Source: Paenibacillus piri (GTDB taxonomy: Bacteria > Bacillota > Bacilli > Paenibacillales > NBRC-103111). From it: a stretch of 64,000 nucleotides of DNA. This document shows positions 1 to 8,227 of the stretch, piece by piece. A program made the position numbers and the translations under genes. The first letter of the stretch is position 1. Each line of letters starts with the position of its first letter. The stretch is taken from assembly GCF_004354045.1 (NCBI RefSeq), contig NZ_SMRT01000001.1, positions 434,001 through 498,000 of the forward strand. Direction: 5' to 3'. A model generated the notes under the pieces. It was given only the letters and a program-made list of their open reading frames with translations, was not told the DNA's origin and did no database searches.

Positions 1-1
1 C

Positions 2-448
2 ATTATGCAGAAGCTCGGCTGGATCAACGAGCTGAAGGCGTTAATTATACCGGGAGCAGCAAGCGCATTCGGCATATTTTGGATGAGGCAGTATTCCCAA
101 TCGGTCATTCATGACGAATTGATCAATGCCGGACGGATCGACGGCTGCAACAGCTTCGACCTGTACTGGCGCGTCGCGCTGCCCATTTTGAAGCCTGCGC
201 TGGCAACGCTGGGCATCATTACATTTCTGGGCTCGTGGAACGATTACTTATGGCCGCTTGTTGTGATTTCGGTGCAAAATAAATTTACGATTCAAATGCT
301 GATCGCTTCGATGAACGGAGTTTACAGCACCGACTACTCGATGGTCATGGCCGCTACCTTGATGGCAACCGTTCCCTTAATTATTGTGTTTGCTCTATTC
401 AGCAGGCAGTTTATTTCCGGTTTGATGCAAGGATCGGTCAAGGATTAA
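2..448 (+). CDS. Carbohydrate ABC transporter permease, MalG type (5' end outside window)
   Basis: This is the C-terminal part of an inner-membrane permease that would import a sugar together with a second permease, an ATPase and a binding protein. The reading frame is already open at the first base, so the gene begins before the window. The visible 147 residues include the permease EAA-type loop (ELINAGRIDGCNSFDLYWR, about residues 38-56 of the visible part), which contacts the ATPase, followed by two or three hydrophobic segments. The ending ISGLMQGSVKD is typical for MalG-like permeases. A hairpin terminator follows, so it is probably the last gene of its operon. The substrate cannot be read from this fragment. 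Confidence 0.9.
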   Translation: MMQKLGWINELKALIIPGAASAFGIFWMRQYSQSVIHDELINAGRIDGCNSFDLYWRVALPILKPALATLGIITFLGSWNDYLWPLVVISVQNKFTIQMLIASMNGVYSTDYSMVMAATLMATVPLIIVFALFSRQFISGLMQGSVKD

Positions 449-504
449 GGGAACTGACTCTTTCGGTTGCCATACGCTTGTTCTCATTTAGAGCTTGTGA
501 TCAT

Positions 505-553
505 GAAAATGAGCACCTTATCACGCTTGGTGATGGAAGGTGCTCATTTCTTA
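505..553 (+). terminator. Rho-independent terminator after the sugar permease
   Basis: A 14-base stem (AAATGAGCACCTT paired with AAGGTGCTCATTT) closes a 17-base loop that itself contains a short stem, followed by a pyrimidine-rich run. It lies about 60 bases after the permease stop. Confidence 0.75.
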
Positions 554-725
554 TTCCCCGGACCTTAATTGGGCTCCCGGCAAGTCATTCGGATCCGTCG
601 TCCCGTCAGCAGCTTTTTAACATATGTGTGAATAGCTTGGATTGCGAGTTCCGAATATGCTACATTTAATGTTAAGCTACACAATCGGAACAGACATAGA
701 ACCGTCCGGCAAAGGGGAGAGGTCG

Positions 726-1298
726 ATGAATGAGAAAGAAACGCTTGTCCGGTTCGGCATTTCGATGCCGCAATCGCTGATCGAGCAGTTCGACGCATTA
801 ATTGTTGATCAAGGGTACGACAACCGTTCCGAAGCTGTCCGCGATTTGGTGCGGAGAGCTCTGCTGGCGCCTGCCCATATCGTTTCGGAGCAGTTGGCGG
901 CAGGAACGATTGTTATGGTGTACGACCATCATGTCAGTGATTTGCCGATCGTTCTGACCGATTTGCAGCATGACTATCACCAGGAGATTAACTCTACCCT
1001 GCATATTCATTTGAACCATCACCAATGCCTGGAGGTTATTGTCGTGAGAGGGGTCGTCCGCAGACTCCGCGAGCTTCAGCAGCGGATACAGGTGCTGAAA
1101 GGAGTGGCGTACGCCGAGCTATCCGTGACGCATGTGGACGGACAGGATCAGACTGCTTCCAAACATACCGGCGGCCACGAGCACGCGCATGCCGGCAGTC
1201 CGCACACGCACGATCATCGGCATGAGCATGACGGCAGCGGCTCGCCCAAGCACGACCACCGGCATGATGACGGCGCTTCGGACGACAGTCGTCAATAA
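726..1298 (+). CDS. nikR: NikR-family nickel-responsive regulator with His-rich C-terminal tail
   Basis: This is a ribbon-helix-helix DNA-binding repressor with a C-terminal ACT-like metal domain. Residues 5-48 form the ribbon-helix-helix (LVRFGISMPQSLIEQFD). The nickel site is visible as His82, His93, His95 and Cys101, with exactly the spacing known for Escherichia coli NikR (11, 2 and 6 residues). The start at 726 is preceded by a GGGGAGAGG ribosome site. NikR proteins usually have 130-150 residues; this one has 190 because of a tail at 147-180 holding 12 histidines in His-Xaa-His runs, which may store or sense metal (inference). The next genes are DUF2203 and copper protein genes; no nickel importer is visible nearby, so the target is unknown. 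Confidence 0.88.
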   Translation: MNEKETLVRFGISMPQSLIEQFDALIVDQGYDNRSEAVRDLVRRALLAPAHIVSEQLAAGTIVMVYDHHVSDLPIVLTDLQHDYHQEINSTLHIHLNHHQCLEVIVVRGVVRRLRELQQRIQVLKGVAYAELSVTHVDGQDQTASKHTGGHEHAHAGSPHTHDHRHEHDGSGSPKHDHRHDDGASDDSRQ

Positions 1299-1376
1299 TC
1301 GGCGCGGCGGTACCGGTAAAAGCGCGAGCGGATGGCATAGATTCAGGCAACCCATTCGAACCCGGAGGTAAATCGG

Positions 1377-1781
1377 ATGAAAATTTATTATACCGTAGCT
1401 GAGGCGAACTCGATGCTCCCTATGGTCAAGGCTGAGCTGGAGAAGCTGCAGGGCATCAAACGGCAGTTTCGCGAAAAGTATGAAGAGCTGCGGCGGCTGA
1501 AGGACTACTTTCAGAAGCACGGGGTGCCGCAAGGCAGCGACCCTTACTTCACCTTGGAATGCGAAATGGACTTTTTGCAGGTGGAAGGCAATACGCTTCT
1601 CAGCAGCTTTGAGCTCAAGGGAGTGCAATTGAAAGATATCGACAGCGGACTCGTCGATTTCCCCGCTTTGCTGAAAGGCCAGGAGGTGCTGCTTTGCTGG
1701 CGGCAGGGCGAGGAGCGGGTGGCGCACTACCATGGACTGCACGACGGCTTTGCAGGCAGAAAAAAGCTGACGGACGAATAG
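1377..1781 (+). CDS. DUF2203 family protein
   Basis: This 134-residue soluble protein belongs to DUF2203, recognised by the N-terminal IYYTVAEANSMLP and the C-terminal signature KDIDSGLVDFPALLKGQEV followed by LLCWRQGE and HYHGLHDGFAGR. The first half is a charged helical, probably coiled-coil region (about residues 15-50). The molecular function of the family is not known. It starts 78 bases after nikR behind an AGGTAA-type ribosome site and ends 34 bases before the copper protein gene on the same strand, so the three genes may be cotranscribed. The cluster hints at a link with metal handling, but that is only context. Confidence 0.85.
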   Translation: MKIYYTVAEANSMLPMVKAELEKLQGIKRQFREKYEELRRLKDYFQKHGVPQGSDPYFTLECEMDFLQVEGNTLLSSFELKGVQLKDIDSGLVDFPALLKGQEVLLCWRQGEERVAHYHGLHDGFAGRKKLTDE

Positions 1782-1815
1782 TCGTCCGAAAGAAGGGCGG
1801 GAGGACTTAACGCAT

Positions 1816-3498
1816 ATGGCAAGCTCAACAGCATGTATGGCTTGGAACGAACGGCTTTCATCGCGATGGAAAAGATGGCTTGCGCTGCTGCCGATCCTGG
1901 CTATAGGGCTGCTCGTTTTACTGGGATTGCCCGGCAGGGTATGGGCGCATGCCAGTCTGACGAATGCCGTTCCGGCGGCGAACGCGGAGCTGCAGCAGGC
2001 GCCCAAAAGCATTCATTTGACGTTCAACGAAAGGCTGGAGGACGGCGTATATTATATTAAGGTGCTCGACGCCAAAAAAAAGCCGGTTACGGATAAAGCC
2101 GCAGCATTAAACGCGACCCGTACGGAGGTAGAGCTGGATCTGCCGGCTTTGGCCCCGGGCAGTTATTTGGTTTCTTATCATGTTATTTCGGCGGACGGCC
2201 ATCCGGTTGAGGGCACCTACTTGTTCGCTGTGGGCCAAAGCTTGAGCGAGCAGCCGATCGAGGTGCCTGCCAATGCAGAGCATCTGCATTCGGGCGGATT
2301 GTCGCAAAATATGAGCCTGCTGGACATCGTCAGCTACTTGTCCCGGATTCTTTACTATATCATGATGCTGCTGTTTACGGGCTGGGTGCTGTGGTTGCGC
2401 TTCGGGCTTCAAGGTATGGACGGTTCGCGCCCGGCGCTCGAGGGCTGGACGGTTCAGCTGCAGCGCGGCTATTTGCTTGCTTTTTTGTTCTTTATGTTTG
2501 TACATATATACGCGATGATCGGCTCCGGCGGGCCGCAGGCAATGAAGGCTCTCTTTACGTCGACCTCGATCGGCTACTTATGGTTGGCATCGCTTGCGTT
2601 GTCATTGCTCAGCTTTGTGGTTTTATATCGCAATCTATGGCTCGATCTGCTGTGGCTTGTCCTGCTGTGGCTGTGCAAAAGCTTAAACGGCCACGCTGCG
2701 GTATTCGCGCCGCAATCGCAAACGATCGTTCTCGATCTGGTTCATCTGGCTTCAGCGGCTTTATGGATGGGCGGTCTGCTGATGCTGCTGGTGCTATGGC
2801 GCCGCAGCAAGGAGGACGGCGCTTTGTTTTTTCCGCGGTTTTCGTCGGCGGCTCTTATTTCCATTGTATTGTTGATCGTATCCGGCGTGTTGACCGTGTT
2901 CGTATTTTTGCCGGACGTCAAATACATTGTCGAAACACAATGGGGCAAGCTGCTGCTGGTCAAAAGCGCGCTCGTTCTGCTGGTCGTCATAACCGCGGCG
3001 TCGCTGCGCCTGCTGTACCGGAAGCATGGGCAGCTTCGGAAGGTATCCTATCTGCTCAAGCAGGATGCGGCGCTGGCGCTCCTCATCGCATGTATCGTCG
3101 GCATATTTACCTATTTGACGCCGCAGCCGGCTAATGAGCCGTTAAACTGGCATGTGATGGGCGAGAAAATTCACATGACCGCGCAAATAACGCCGAACGC
3201 GCCCGGCGTGAATGAGATCACGGTTAAAGTATGGCTGCCGGAGAAGCTGGGACAGCCGAAGCAGGTTCTGTTCAAGCTGCGCAATCCGGACTTGCCGGAC
3301 ATTGCCCCGATCGAGGTGCCGCTTCAGCCGGTGCAGGAGCCGGTCAACAGCTACGAGGAATCGTACGGCATGAAAAAGCACACATATAAAGCAAAAGGCT
3401 CCTATTTGCCATATCCCGGCTACTGGAATATCGAGATTCGGGTCATGGACAGCAACGACGACGAAACGGTTTATGAAAAGCAGATCAGGCTGTTTTAA
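1816..3498 (+). CDS. CopC-CopD fusion copper transport/resistance protein (YcnJ-like)
   Basis: This 560-residue membrane protein joins a CopC domain to a CopD domain, as in Bacillus subtilis YcnJ (about 541 residues). A signal segment (about residues 18-44) ends in WAHASL, so His45 would become the N-terminal copper ligand after cleavage; a second candidate ligand lies in SADGHPVEGTY. CopC covers about residues 45-140. Eight or so hydrophobic segments follow (about 165-440), then an extracytoplasmic domain of about 110 residues (MGEKIHMTAQITPNAPGVNE onward) of the type found at the end of YcnJ. The likely role is copper uptake or supply across the membrane. The ribosome site GGGAGG is about 13 bases from the ATG, slightly long. 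Confidence 0.88.
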   Translation: MASSTACMAWNERLSSRWKRWLALLPILAIGLLVLLGLPGRVWAHASLTNAVPAANAELQQAPKSIHLTFNERLEDGVYYIKVLDAKKKPVTDKAAALNATRTEVELDLPALAPGSYLVSYHVISADGHPVEGTYLFAVGQSLSEQPIEVPANAEHLHSGGLSQNMSLLDIVSYLSRILYYIMMLLFTGWVLWLRFGLQGMDGSRPALEGWTVQLQRGYLLAFLFFMFVHIYAMIGSGGPQAMKALFTSTSIGYLWLASLALSLLSFVVLYRNLWLDLLWLVLLWLCKSLNGHAAVFAPQSQTIVLDLVHLASAALWMGGLLMLLVLWRRSKEDGALFFPRFSSAALISIVLLIVSGVLTVFVFLPDVKYIVETQWGKLLLVKSALVLLVVITAASLRLLYRKHGQLRKVSYLLKQDAALALLIACIVGIFTYLTPQPANEPLNWHVMGEKIHMTAQITPNAPGVNEITVKVWLPEKLGQPKQVLFKLRNPDLPDIAPIEVPLQPVQEPVNSYEESYGMKKHTYKAKGSYLPYPGYWNIEIRVMDSNDDETVYEKQIRLF

Positions 3499-3527
3499 CG
3501 ATATTCCGGACTTGCCCGTTCTTTCGG

Positions 3528-4748
3528 CTATCCTTTTGCCGTAGGCGCCGGGGCACCCTGCGGAACGGGCTGGGACGCGGAAATGGCTGCGGGAGCTGCC
3601 TGCCGATCCTCGCTTGCCGCCGAGCGGATGCTGAAGAAAAACAGCAGCCGTGCTGCCGCAATAACAACAAAGCAGCCCCAAATCGGCATAACGGCAAGCA
3701 GCGCTCCCGACATCAGCGCCCCGATTCCGTTGCCGGCGTTCATGACCAGCTGAAAGTCGGAGAAGTAGACCATCTCCTTGCGATGCTTGGCCGCTTCCTT
3801 CATCATAATCGTTTGGGATGCGACCTCATTGACGGCCAGGCATACGCCGACCCACCCCTGTATAACGAGCAGCAGCCAGAACGACCCGATAAATCCGTAC
3901 GGCAGCAGCGCGAGCGCCATGCCGATGATGGCTGTCGCATAGACGCGCATCGTGCCGAAGCGCTCCATGCACATACGAGCCACAGGCAGCAGCAGTGTCG
4001 ATACGATACCGGCAATAATGACAAAATAAGCGATCTGCGTATTGCTCAGCTTCAGCACATTGACGTGGTAAATGACGAGCAGCGGGGTAACCATCGCAAT
4101 GCCCGCATTGTTGAGCCCGAGCCACCACATTTTCCGGTCGCATTCCTGAAACGGCCTCACCATAGTGAGCTTGATCGGCTGTTTCTCCCTGGGCGCGAGC
4201 TCCGCCATCAGCGACATCCCGGCAAAGGTGGACACGCAGCCGACCAGCATCGAAAACAAATAGTTTTTCGGAAACATCCAATTGTACGCATCGAGGTATT
4301 GGCCGATCGCAAAGCTCCCGAGGGTAACAATGACGATACCGATAATTTTGTTGTTGCTGAAAATTTTAGGGAAGTCGCCCGGCGCTACCCACCGCCGCAG
4401 CAGAGCCGGCTTCTGGGCATCGGATACCATGACGGACACCGCGTTTACAGACCAGAAAAATAACAGGTACGGGATTGGATTCGGAAGCAGCACCGAGAAG
4501 GCCATGCATAAAAAGGCGAACTGGCGGATGTAGCCGCCGGCAAGAAAAACGCCTCTTGTTACCGGCAATTGTCGCGTCAGAAACGCTAATGACAATGCGC
4601 AGAACAGAGGCGGGAGCGAGGTTGAAAGCGTTATTTGAAAATCGGTTGCACCCAGTCGGGCGATCAGTACTTGTAAAAAAGTAAAGAAGAAAACGTTTTT
4701 CATGTTTTGCAAAGCGGCATCCAAGTATATGCGGGTCGACAGCTTCAT
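3528..4748 (-). CDS. MFS transporter
   Basis: This is a 406-residue membrane protein with about twelve hydrophobic segments and the internal twofold arrangement of the major facilitator superfamily. The N terminus (MKLSTRIYLDAALQNMKNVF) and the ISGALLAVMPIWGCFVV segment fit MFS proteins common in Paenibacillus that lack assigned substrates. The C terminus is short, hydrophilic and Pro/Ala-rich. It converges on the copper protein gene, 29 bases away, with no clear terminator between them. The substrate cannot be deduced. Confidence 0.8.
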   Translation of the reverse strand: MKLSTRIYLDAALQNMKNVFFFTFLQVLIARLGATDFQITLSTSLPPLFCALSLAFLTRQLPVTRGVFLAGGYIRQFAFLCMAFSVLLPNPIPYLLFFWSVNAVSVMVSDAQKPALLRRWVAPGDFPKIFSNNKIIGIVIVTLGSFAIGQYLDAYNWMFPKNYLFSMLVGCVSTFAGMSLMAELAPREKQPIKLTMVRPFQECDRKMWWLGLNNAGIAMVTPLLVIYHVNVLKLSNTQIAYFVIIAGIVSTLLLPVARMCMERFGTMRVYATAIIGMALALLPYGFIGSFWLLLVIQGWVGVCLAVNEVASQTIMMKEAAKHRKEMVYFSDFQLVMNAGNGIGALMSGALLAVMPIWGCFVVIAAARLLFFFSIRSAASEDRQAAPAAISASQPVPQGAPAPTAKG

Positions 4749-4906
4749 CGGTTATTCAAGACCTTTCTGCTCTGGGTGCGGAGCGGCCATACGGCTCCGT
4801 TCTATGCATTCACCGATAGCATAACGCGATCGCACGGCCATTTACATGGACGGTTCTGTCGAAAAACATGGATTATTATGCCTTTATTGTGCAGCCGCCT
4901 GTCGGC

Positions 4907-5827
4907 CTATTCCTTCCAGTTTTGCGGGTGCAGCTCGGAAGCGTACTGCGCTGCGGCCGTATTGGACACGACCTGCTCGGGACTTTTGCAGCCTGGAATT
5001 ACCGCAGTCACCGCAGGATGCTTCAAGCACCAGGCAAGCGCCCATGTGGCCATATCCATCCCTTGCGGCACTTCATGCTCCTGTATGCGTCCAACCTCCT
5101 CCAATCTTTTGAAGGTCAGCTCCTTGTCGTGATTGTTGCGCACGTCGTTTTCGGCGAACACCGCGCCGGGCTTGTATTTGCCGCTCAAATAGCCGCTGGC
5201 CAGCGGAACCCGCGCGAGCACGCCCAGATCCTGTTCAATGCAGGACGGGAACACTCTTTCTTCAGGCTTCCGGTCCAGACGGTTGTACACCACTTGAATC
5301 GCTTTGGAGTTTACCTTGGTCGATGCCGCAGTCTGATGCAGGTTGTCGTTGCTGCCGATCGAGGTGCCCAGGTGCCTGATTTTTCCGGCCTGCACCTGCT
5401 TGTCGAGTACAGTCCATAATTCATCGTTGTCGAATGATTCATCGGTCCCGGAATGGAATTGGTACAAGTCTATGTAGTCCGTGCGCAGTGCTTGAAGCGA
5501 CGCGTCCAGTTGCTGTAGCACTTGGGAGGCGGACCAAAGCTGGTCGCGTTGGAAATTTTGCGTAAAATGATGGCCGAATTTCGTCGCGATGACCCAATCT
5601 TCGCGGCGGCTGCGGGCGATATAGCTGCCGATAAGCCCTTCCGAAACGTGGTCGCCGTAGCACTCAGCCGTATCGATCAGGTTGATGCCCGACTCGCGAG
5701 CCTGATCCAAAACCGCATTCGCTTCCTGCTGCGAAAATTGCTTGCCCCATTCGCCGCCGAACTGCCACGTCCCTACGCCGATGACCGAAACCTTCATATT
5801 GGTTGCGCCTAACCGTCTGTACTTCAT
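4907..5827 (-). CDS. Aldo/keto reductase
   Basis: This cytoplasmic NADPH-dependent oxidoreductase of 306 residues has the TIM-barrel aldo/keto reductase fold. The catalytic tetrad is visible as Asp52 (LIDTAECYG), Tyr57, Lys83 (ATKFGHH) and His125 (YQFHSG). The late IPGCKSPEQVVSN segment matches the cofactor-phosphate binding loop of the family. The start at 5827 is chosen because AGGAGGG lies 8 bases upstream; an in-frame TTG two codons earlier is too close to that site. The substrate is not predictable; relatives act on aldehydes and sugars. Confidence 0.9.
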   Translation of the reverse strand: MKYRRLGATNMKVSVIGVGTWQFGGEWGKQFSQQEANAVLDQARESGINLIDTAECYGDHVSEGLIGSYIARSRREDWVIATKFGHHFTQNFQRDQLWSASQVLQQLDASLQALRTDYIDLYQFHSGTDESFDNDELWTVLDKQVQAGKIRHLGTSIGSNDNLHQTAASTKVNSKAIQVVYNRLDRKPEERVFPSCIEQDLGVLARVPLASGYLSGKYKPGAVFAENDVRNNHDKELTFKRLEEVGRIQEHEVPQGMDMATWALAWCLKHPAVTAVIPGCKSPEQVVSNTAAAQYASELHPQNWKE

Positions 5828-6087
5828 TTCCAATCCCTCCTGGCCATGATTTTGGTTAAACCGTCATAACGCTGCATAGAGCCGCAGCGTCCATTCTTTA
5901 TTGTAACGGTTTATTTTAGGTGAAGTCAAAAGGCGGCCTGCAGTTGAAAATCGTCCGGATTTCGAATAAAATATTGCAAAATAATCCAAATTACTAAGGA
6001 AGCGGAGGCTCCGCGGCTCCTGCCGAAAGACTGATCAAAGCTGACGAGCCTGCTTTCCTGAGGAAAGCAACCGGGAGGATTAGGCAT

Positions 6088-6522
6088 ATGCGAAAACAAA
6101 TGATGCTGCTGCTTGTAGTGATGTTTGCACTGTTATCGGGATTAACGGCTTGTACCAAAACGAACAAGGGAGCGTCCGGCCCAGCCGTGCTTCAAGGTCA
6201 ATCGGAGCATTGGAAGGTCGTTCTGGAGTATACCCCCCAGGGGAACTCGCTGGAAGAAACGGTCACCGTACAAACGTCAATCACCGAGCAAACGATCAGC
6301 GAAATGACCGCAACGATCAACCATAAAAATCAAAAGCCCGTATCGTACCAGATGATCGAGCCGGAAATGTTCAAGGGCGGGCAGCCGATCAAGTTCCCCG
6401 ATAAAAGCGCGGTCGCCGACTGGAAAGATACGGAGCAGGTCGAAATCGAATGGAAGACGGGCGACAGGCGATACAAGGAGTACATATCCGTTGCCAATGC
6501 TGCGGCGGCTCCGGCCAAATAA
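6088..6522 (+). CDS. Small lipoprotein, function unknown
   Basis: This 144-residue protein has a lipoprotein signal peptide with a lipobox LTAC (Cys22), so it should be anchored to the outer face of the membrane. The mature part is hydrophilic and predicted to be mostly beta strand (HWKVVLEYTPQGNSLEETVT), with no motif I recognise. A GGGAGGATT ribosome site precedes the ATG. Signal peptidase I follows 101 bases downstream on the same strand, so the two may be cotranscribed. Confidence 0.7.
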   Translation: MRKQMMLLLVVMFALLSGLTACTKTNKGASGPAVLQGQSEHWKVVLEYTPQGNSLEETVTVQTSITEQTISEMTATINHKNQKPVSYQMIEPEMFKGGQPIKFPDKSAVADWKDTEQVEIEWKTGDRRYKEYISVANAAAAPAK

Positions 6523-6623
6523 CCGGAATAGCCGATCGGAAAAAAATTTATGTCTCTTTAATATTAAGTCGGCCGATATCATGTATGGTAGGAGTAGACT
6601 TATATAGAAGGAGTGGGAGCGGA

Positions 6624-7154
6624 ATGCGCCAAGCAATAAAACGTTGGGTAAAGGAATGGATACCGACGTTAGCGATAACCGCTGCCGTCAGCATAACGTT
6701 CAATACGTATGTAGCGCAGGGGATGACGGTGCCGACCGGATCCATGCTGCCGACCATCCAGTTGCAGGATAAAATTTTGGTGGAAAAAATGGTGGCGCTC
6801 ACCGATTTTGGGTTCGGCGATGTTGTCGTGTTTTATCCGCCGCTGCCCGGCCACGAGCAGGAACGGTATGTGAAACGAATGATCGGGCTGCCGGGGGATA
6901 CGATCGAAGTTAAGGACGGCGAGCTGATACGCAATGGCGAGCGCGTAGACGAGCCGTATGTAAAAGAGAAAATGAATTACAGCTTCGGTCCCGTCCGGGT
7001 GCCGGCGGACCATTACTTATTTTTGGGGGATAACCGCAACGACAGTCTGGACTCGCATCTGTGGCCGACGCCATTCGTATCCAAGGACAAGCTGATCGGC
7101 AAAGTGATGTTCCGTTATTTCCCGTTCGCCCATATCGGCGCATTGGAATCTTAA
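6624..7154 (+). CDS. Type I signal peptidase
   Basis: This membrane-bound serine protease removes signal peptides from exported proteins. The 176-residue protein has one N-terminal membrane segment (about residues 12-32), the catalytic Ser40 in the box TGSMLPTI, the general base Lys84 in RYVKRMIGLPGD, and the conserved box LGDNRNDSLDSH. The size equals the Bacillus SipS/SipT group. The start at 6624 is supported by GAAGGAG upstream. Bacilli often have several paralogues, so a specific sip symbol is not assigned. Confidence 0.95.
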   Translation: MRQAIKRWVKEWIPTLAITAAVSITFNTYVAQGMTVPTGSMLPTIQLQDKILVEKMVALTDFGFGDVVVFYPPLPGHEQERYVKRMIGLPGDTIEVKDGELIRNGERVDEPYVKEKMNYSFGPVRVPADHYLFLGDNRNDSLDSHLWPTPFVSKDKLIGKVMFRYFPFAHIGALES

Positions 7155-7218
7155 TACCGTGCCGATGAGGTAACCGCACCTCCGCCAAACGGAATTTGAG
7201 CGGAGGCGCAATGCCGCA

Positions 7219-7479
7219 TTATCTTTTTTTGGAACGGAGCTGCGAGGTTTTCGCTTTAGCTGCCGAGCGGCGTTTTTTTGATTTCACGCTGTATACGGTG
7301 CACATTTGATCTTTGGTCGAGACCGTGTAAATATGATGAGGCACAGGCACGCAGTGATGCTGTCTAATGACCTCGATAGGTTGAACGACCTGTACGAGTT
7401 GAGGATGGTAGTAGTTTTCATACATTGTGATCGGCGGATCGAACACAGTTTGCGTCGGACACTCCGGACAAAAAGACAT
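7219..7479 (-). CDS. CotD-like spore coat protein
   Basis: This 86-residue protein has the CotD-family layout: a short Cys/Pro start (MSFCPECPTQTVFDPP), the block YYHPQLVQVVQPIEVIRQHH, then HCVPVPHHIYTV and a strongly basic Lys/Arg/Ser tail. CotD proteins are inner spore coat components made in the mother cell late in sporulation. The start is placed at 7479 because AAAAGGAGATGAT precedes that ATG; a longer frame to 7581 lacks a ribosome site. I could not identify a sigma-K promoter with confidence. Confidence 0.72.
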   Translation of the reverse strand: MSFCPECPTQTVFDPPITMYENYYHPQLVQVVQPIEVIRQHHCVPVPHHIYTVSTKDQMCTVYSVKSKKRRSAAKAKTSQLRSKKR

Positions 7480-7615
7480 CGGTATCATCTCCTTTTGATG
7501 GGTATGTGACACTATACGCCAGCGGATAGGTTCCGGTCTGTACGATCGTCCCGGTAGCAAATACCTATTTATTAGGGACATGACTATGGGATTGCGGCAA
7601 AAAGCGCGATGCCGC

Positions 7616-7644
7616 TTGCATCCTGCCGCGATTTTGCTTATAAT
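7616..7644 (+). promoter_or_regulatory. Sigma-A promoter of the pheST T-box transcript
   Basis: A -35 element TTGCAT and a perfect -10 element TATAAT are 17 bases apart. Transcription would begin near 7651, which is the first base of the R1 repeat, so the repeat would form the 5' end of the pheST leader. Confidence 0.65.
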
Positions 7645-7648
7645 ACAC

Positions 7649-7765
7649 AGTGAACTCGTTCAGCTTAGCTGAACATCGGGGAATCAGATGGGGACTCTAC
7701 CCCACCTGATTCAAGACCCACCTTAGAGGTGGGGGCTTAACCCGATAAAGTCGTATTCGGATAAA
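7649..7765 (+). repeat. R1 repeat copy 1 (IS200/IS605 end-like, four hairpins)
   Basis: This is the first of five copies of a 117-base element. It begins with GTGAACTCGTTCAGC and ends in CGGATAAA. It folds into GTTCAGC/GCTGAAC, then GAATCAG...CTGATTC enclosing GGGG/CCCC, then CCCACCT/AGGTGGG, then CCGAT/ATCGG-like arms. The second and third hairpins look like the right end of IS200/IS605 elements as I know them. This copy lies between the pheST promoter and the T-box. No transposase is present. Confidence 0.85.
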
Positions 7766-7786
7766 GTTTCATACAACGAAATGCAT

Positions 7787-8108
7787 TGACGGAGAAAAGT
7801 AAGCAGTGCCTCTTTACAGGGAGGAGCCGCCGGAGACTGAGAGCGGTTCTACAGAAACAGGCTGCCGAAGTTCGCTCCCGAGCAGACCTTTGAAACCGGA
7901 CGGCAACGGCCGGCAAGTAGGAGGAACCGGCCAGGAACGCTCGCGTTCGGGAACCGTTATGTTCAATGAGCGGAAAGCTTCTCGCTTTTGCGTCTAAACC
8001 GATACGGAATACCGTCGGCTGCGACATAAGAACGTGCTTTTCGAAATAAGGGTGGTACCACGGCTTTTTCGTCCCTGATCCGGGATGGAGGAGCCTTTTT
8101 TGCGTTTC
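7787..8108 (+). ncRNA. T-box riboswitch controlling pheST (Phe specifier)
   Basis: This leader RNA senses uncharged tRNA-Phe and prevents early termination. The T-box core AAGGGTGGTACCACG is at 8047-8061 and is followed by a terminator with stem GGCT...GTCCC/GGGAT...GCC and a T run near 8095-8103. Stem I is closed by GGGAG (about 7819) and CTCCC (7875-7879). Just before the closing strand lies TTC at 7871-7873, the expected phenylalanine specifier codon. The AGAG-type loop and distal segments lie between. The downstream genes pheS and pheT agree with the specifier. Confidence 0.93.
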
Positions 8109-8110
8109 CC

Positions 8111-8192
8111 AAAAAAGTACGAGTCTTGCACTTGTTTCTCACAACCTTGACAAACCAGCTCGTCCCGAAGGACGGCGAAGCCGTTTATTCTT
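8111..8192 (+). repeat. R2 repeat copy 1 (divergent), in the pheS leader
   Basis: This divergent copy of the R2 family lies between the T-box terminator and the pheS ribosome site. It keeps a first palindrome (AAGTAC...GCACTT), the link CACAACCTTGACAAAC, and the second palindrome GCTCGTCC/GGACGGCG ending in CCGTTTATTC. Confidence 0.75.
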
Positions 8193-8227
8193 GGTTCGTT
8201 ATCATGATTACAAGGAGGATAAACACA

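Noticed and set aside
642..725. Longer N terminus for NikR
   Set aside because: The extension precedes the ribosome site GGGGAGAGG and is not part of the ribbon-helix-helix family start.
7649..7765. Interpretation of R1 as a proven TnpB guide RNA
   Set aside because: Only the hairpin pattern is suggestive; no tnpB is present and the shared 3' end extends beyond where a guide would start.
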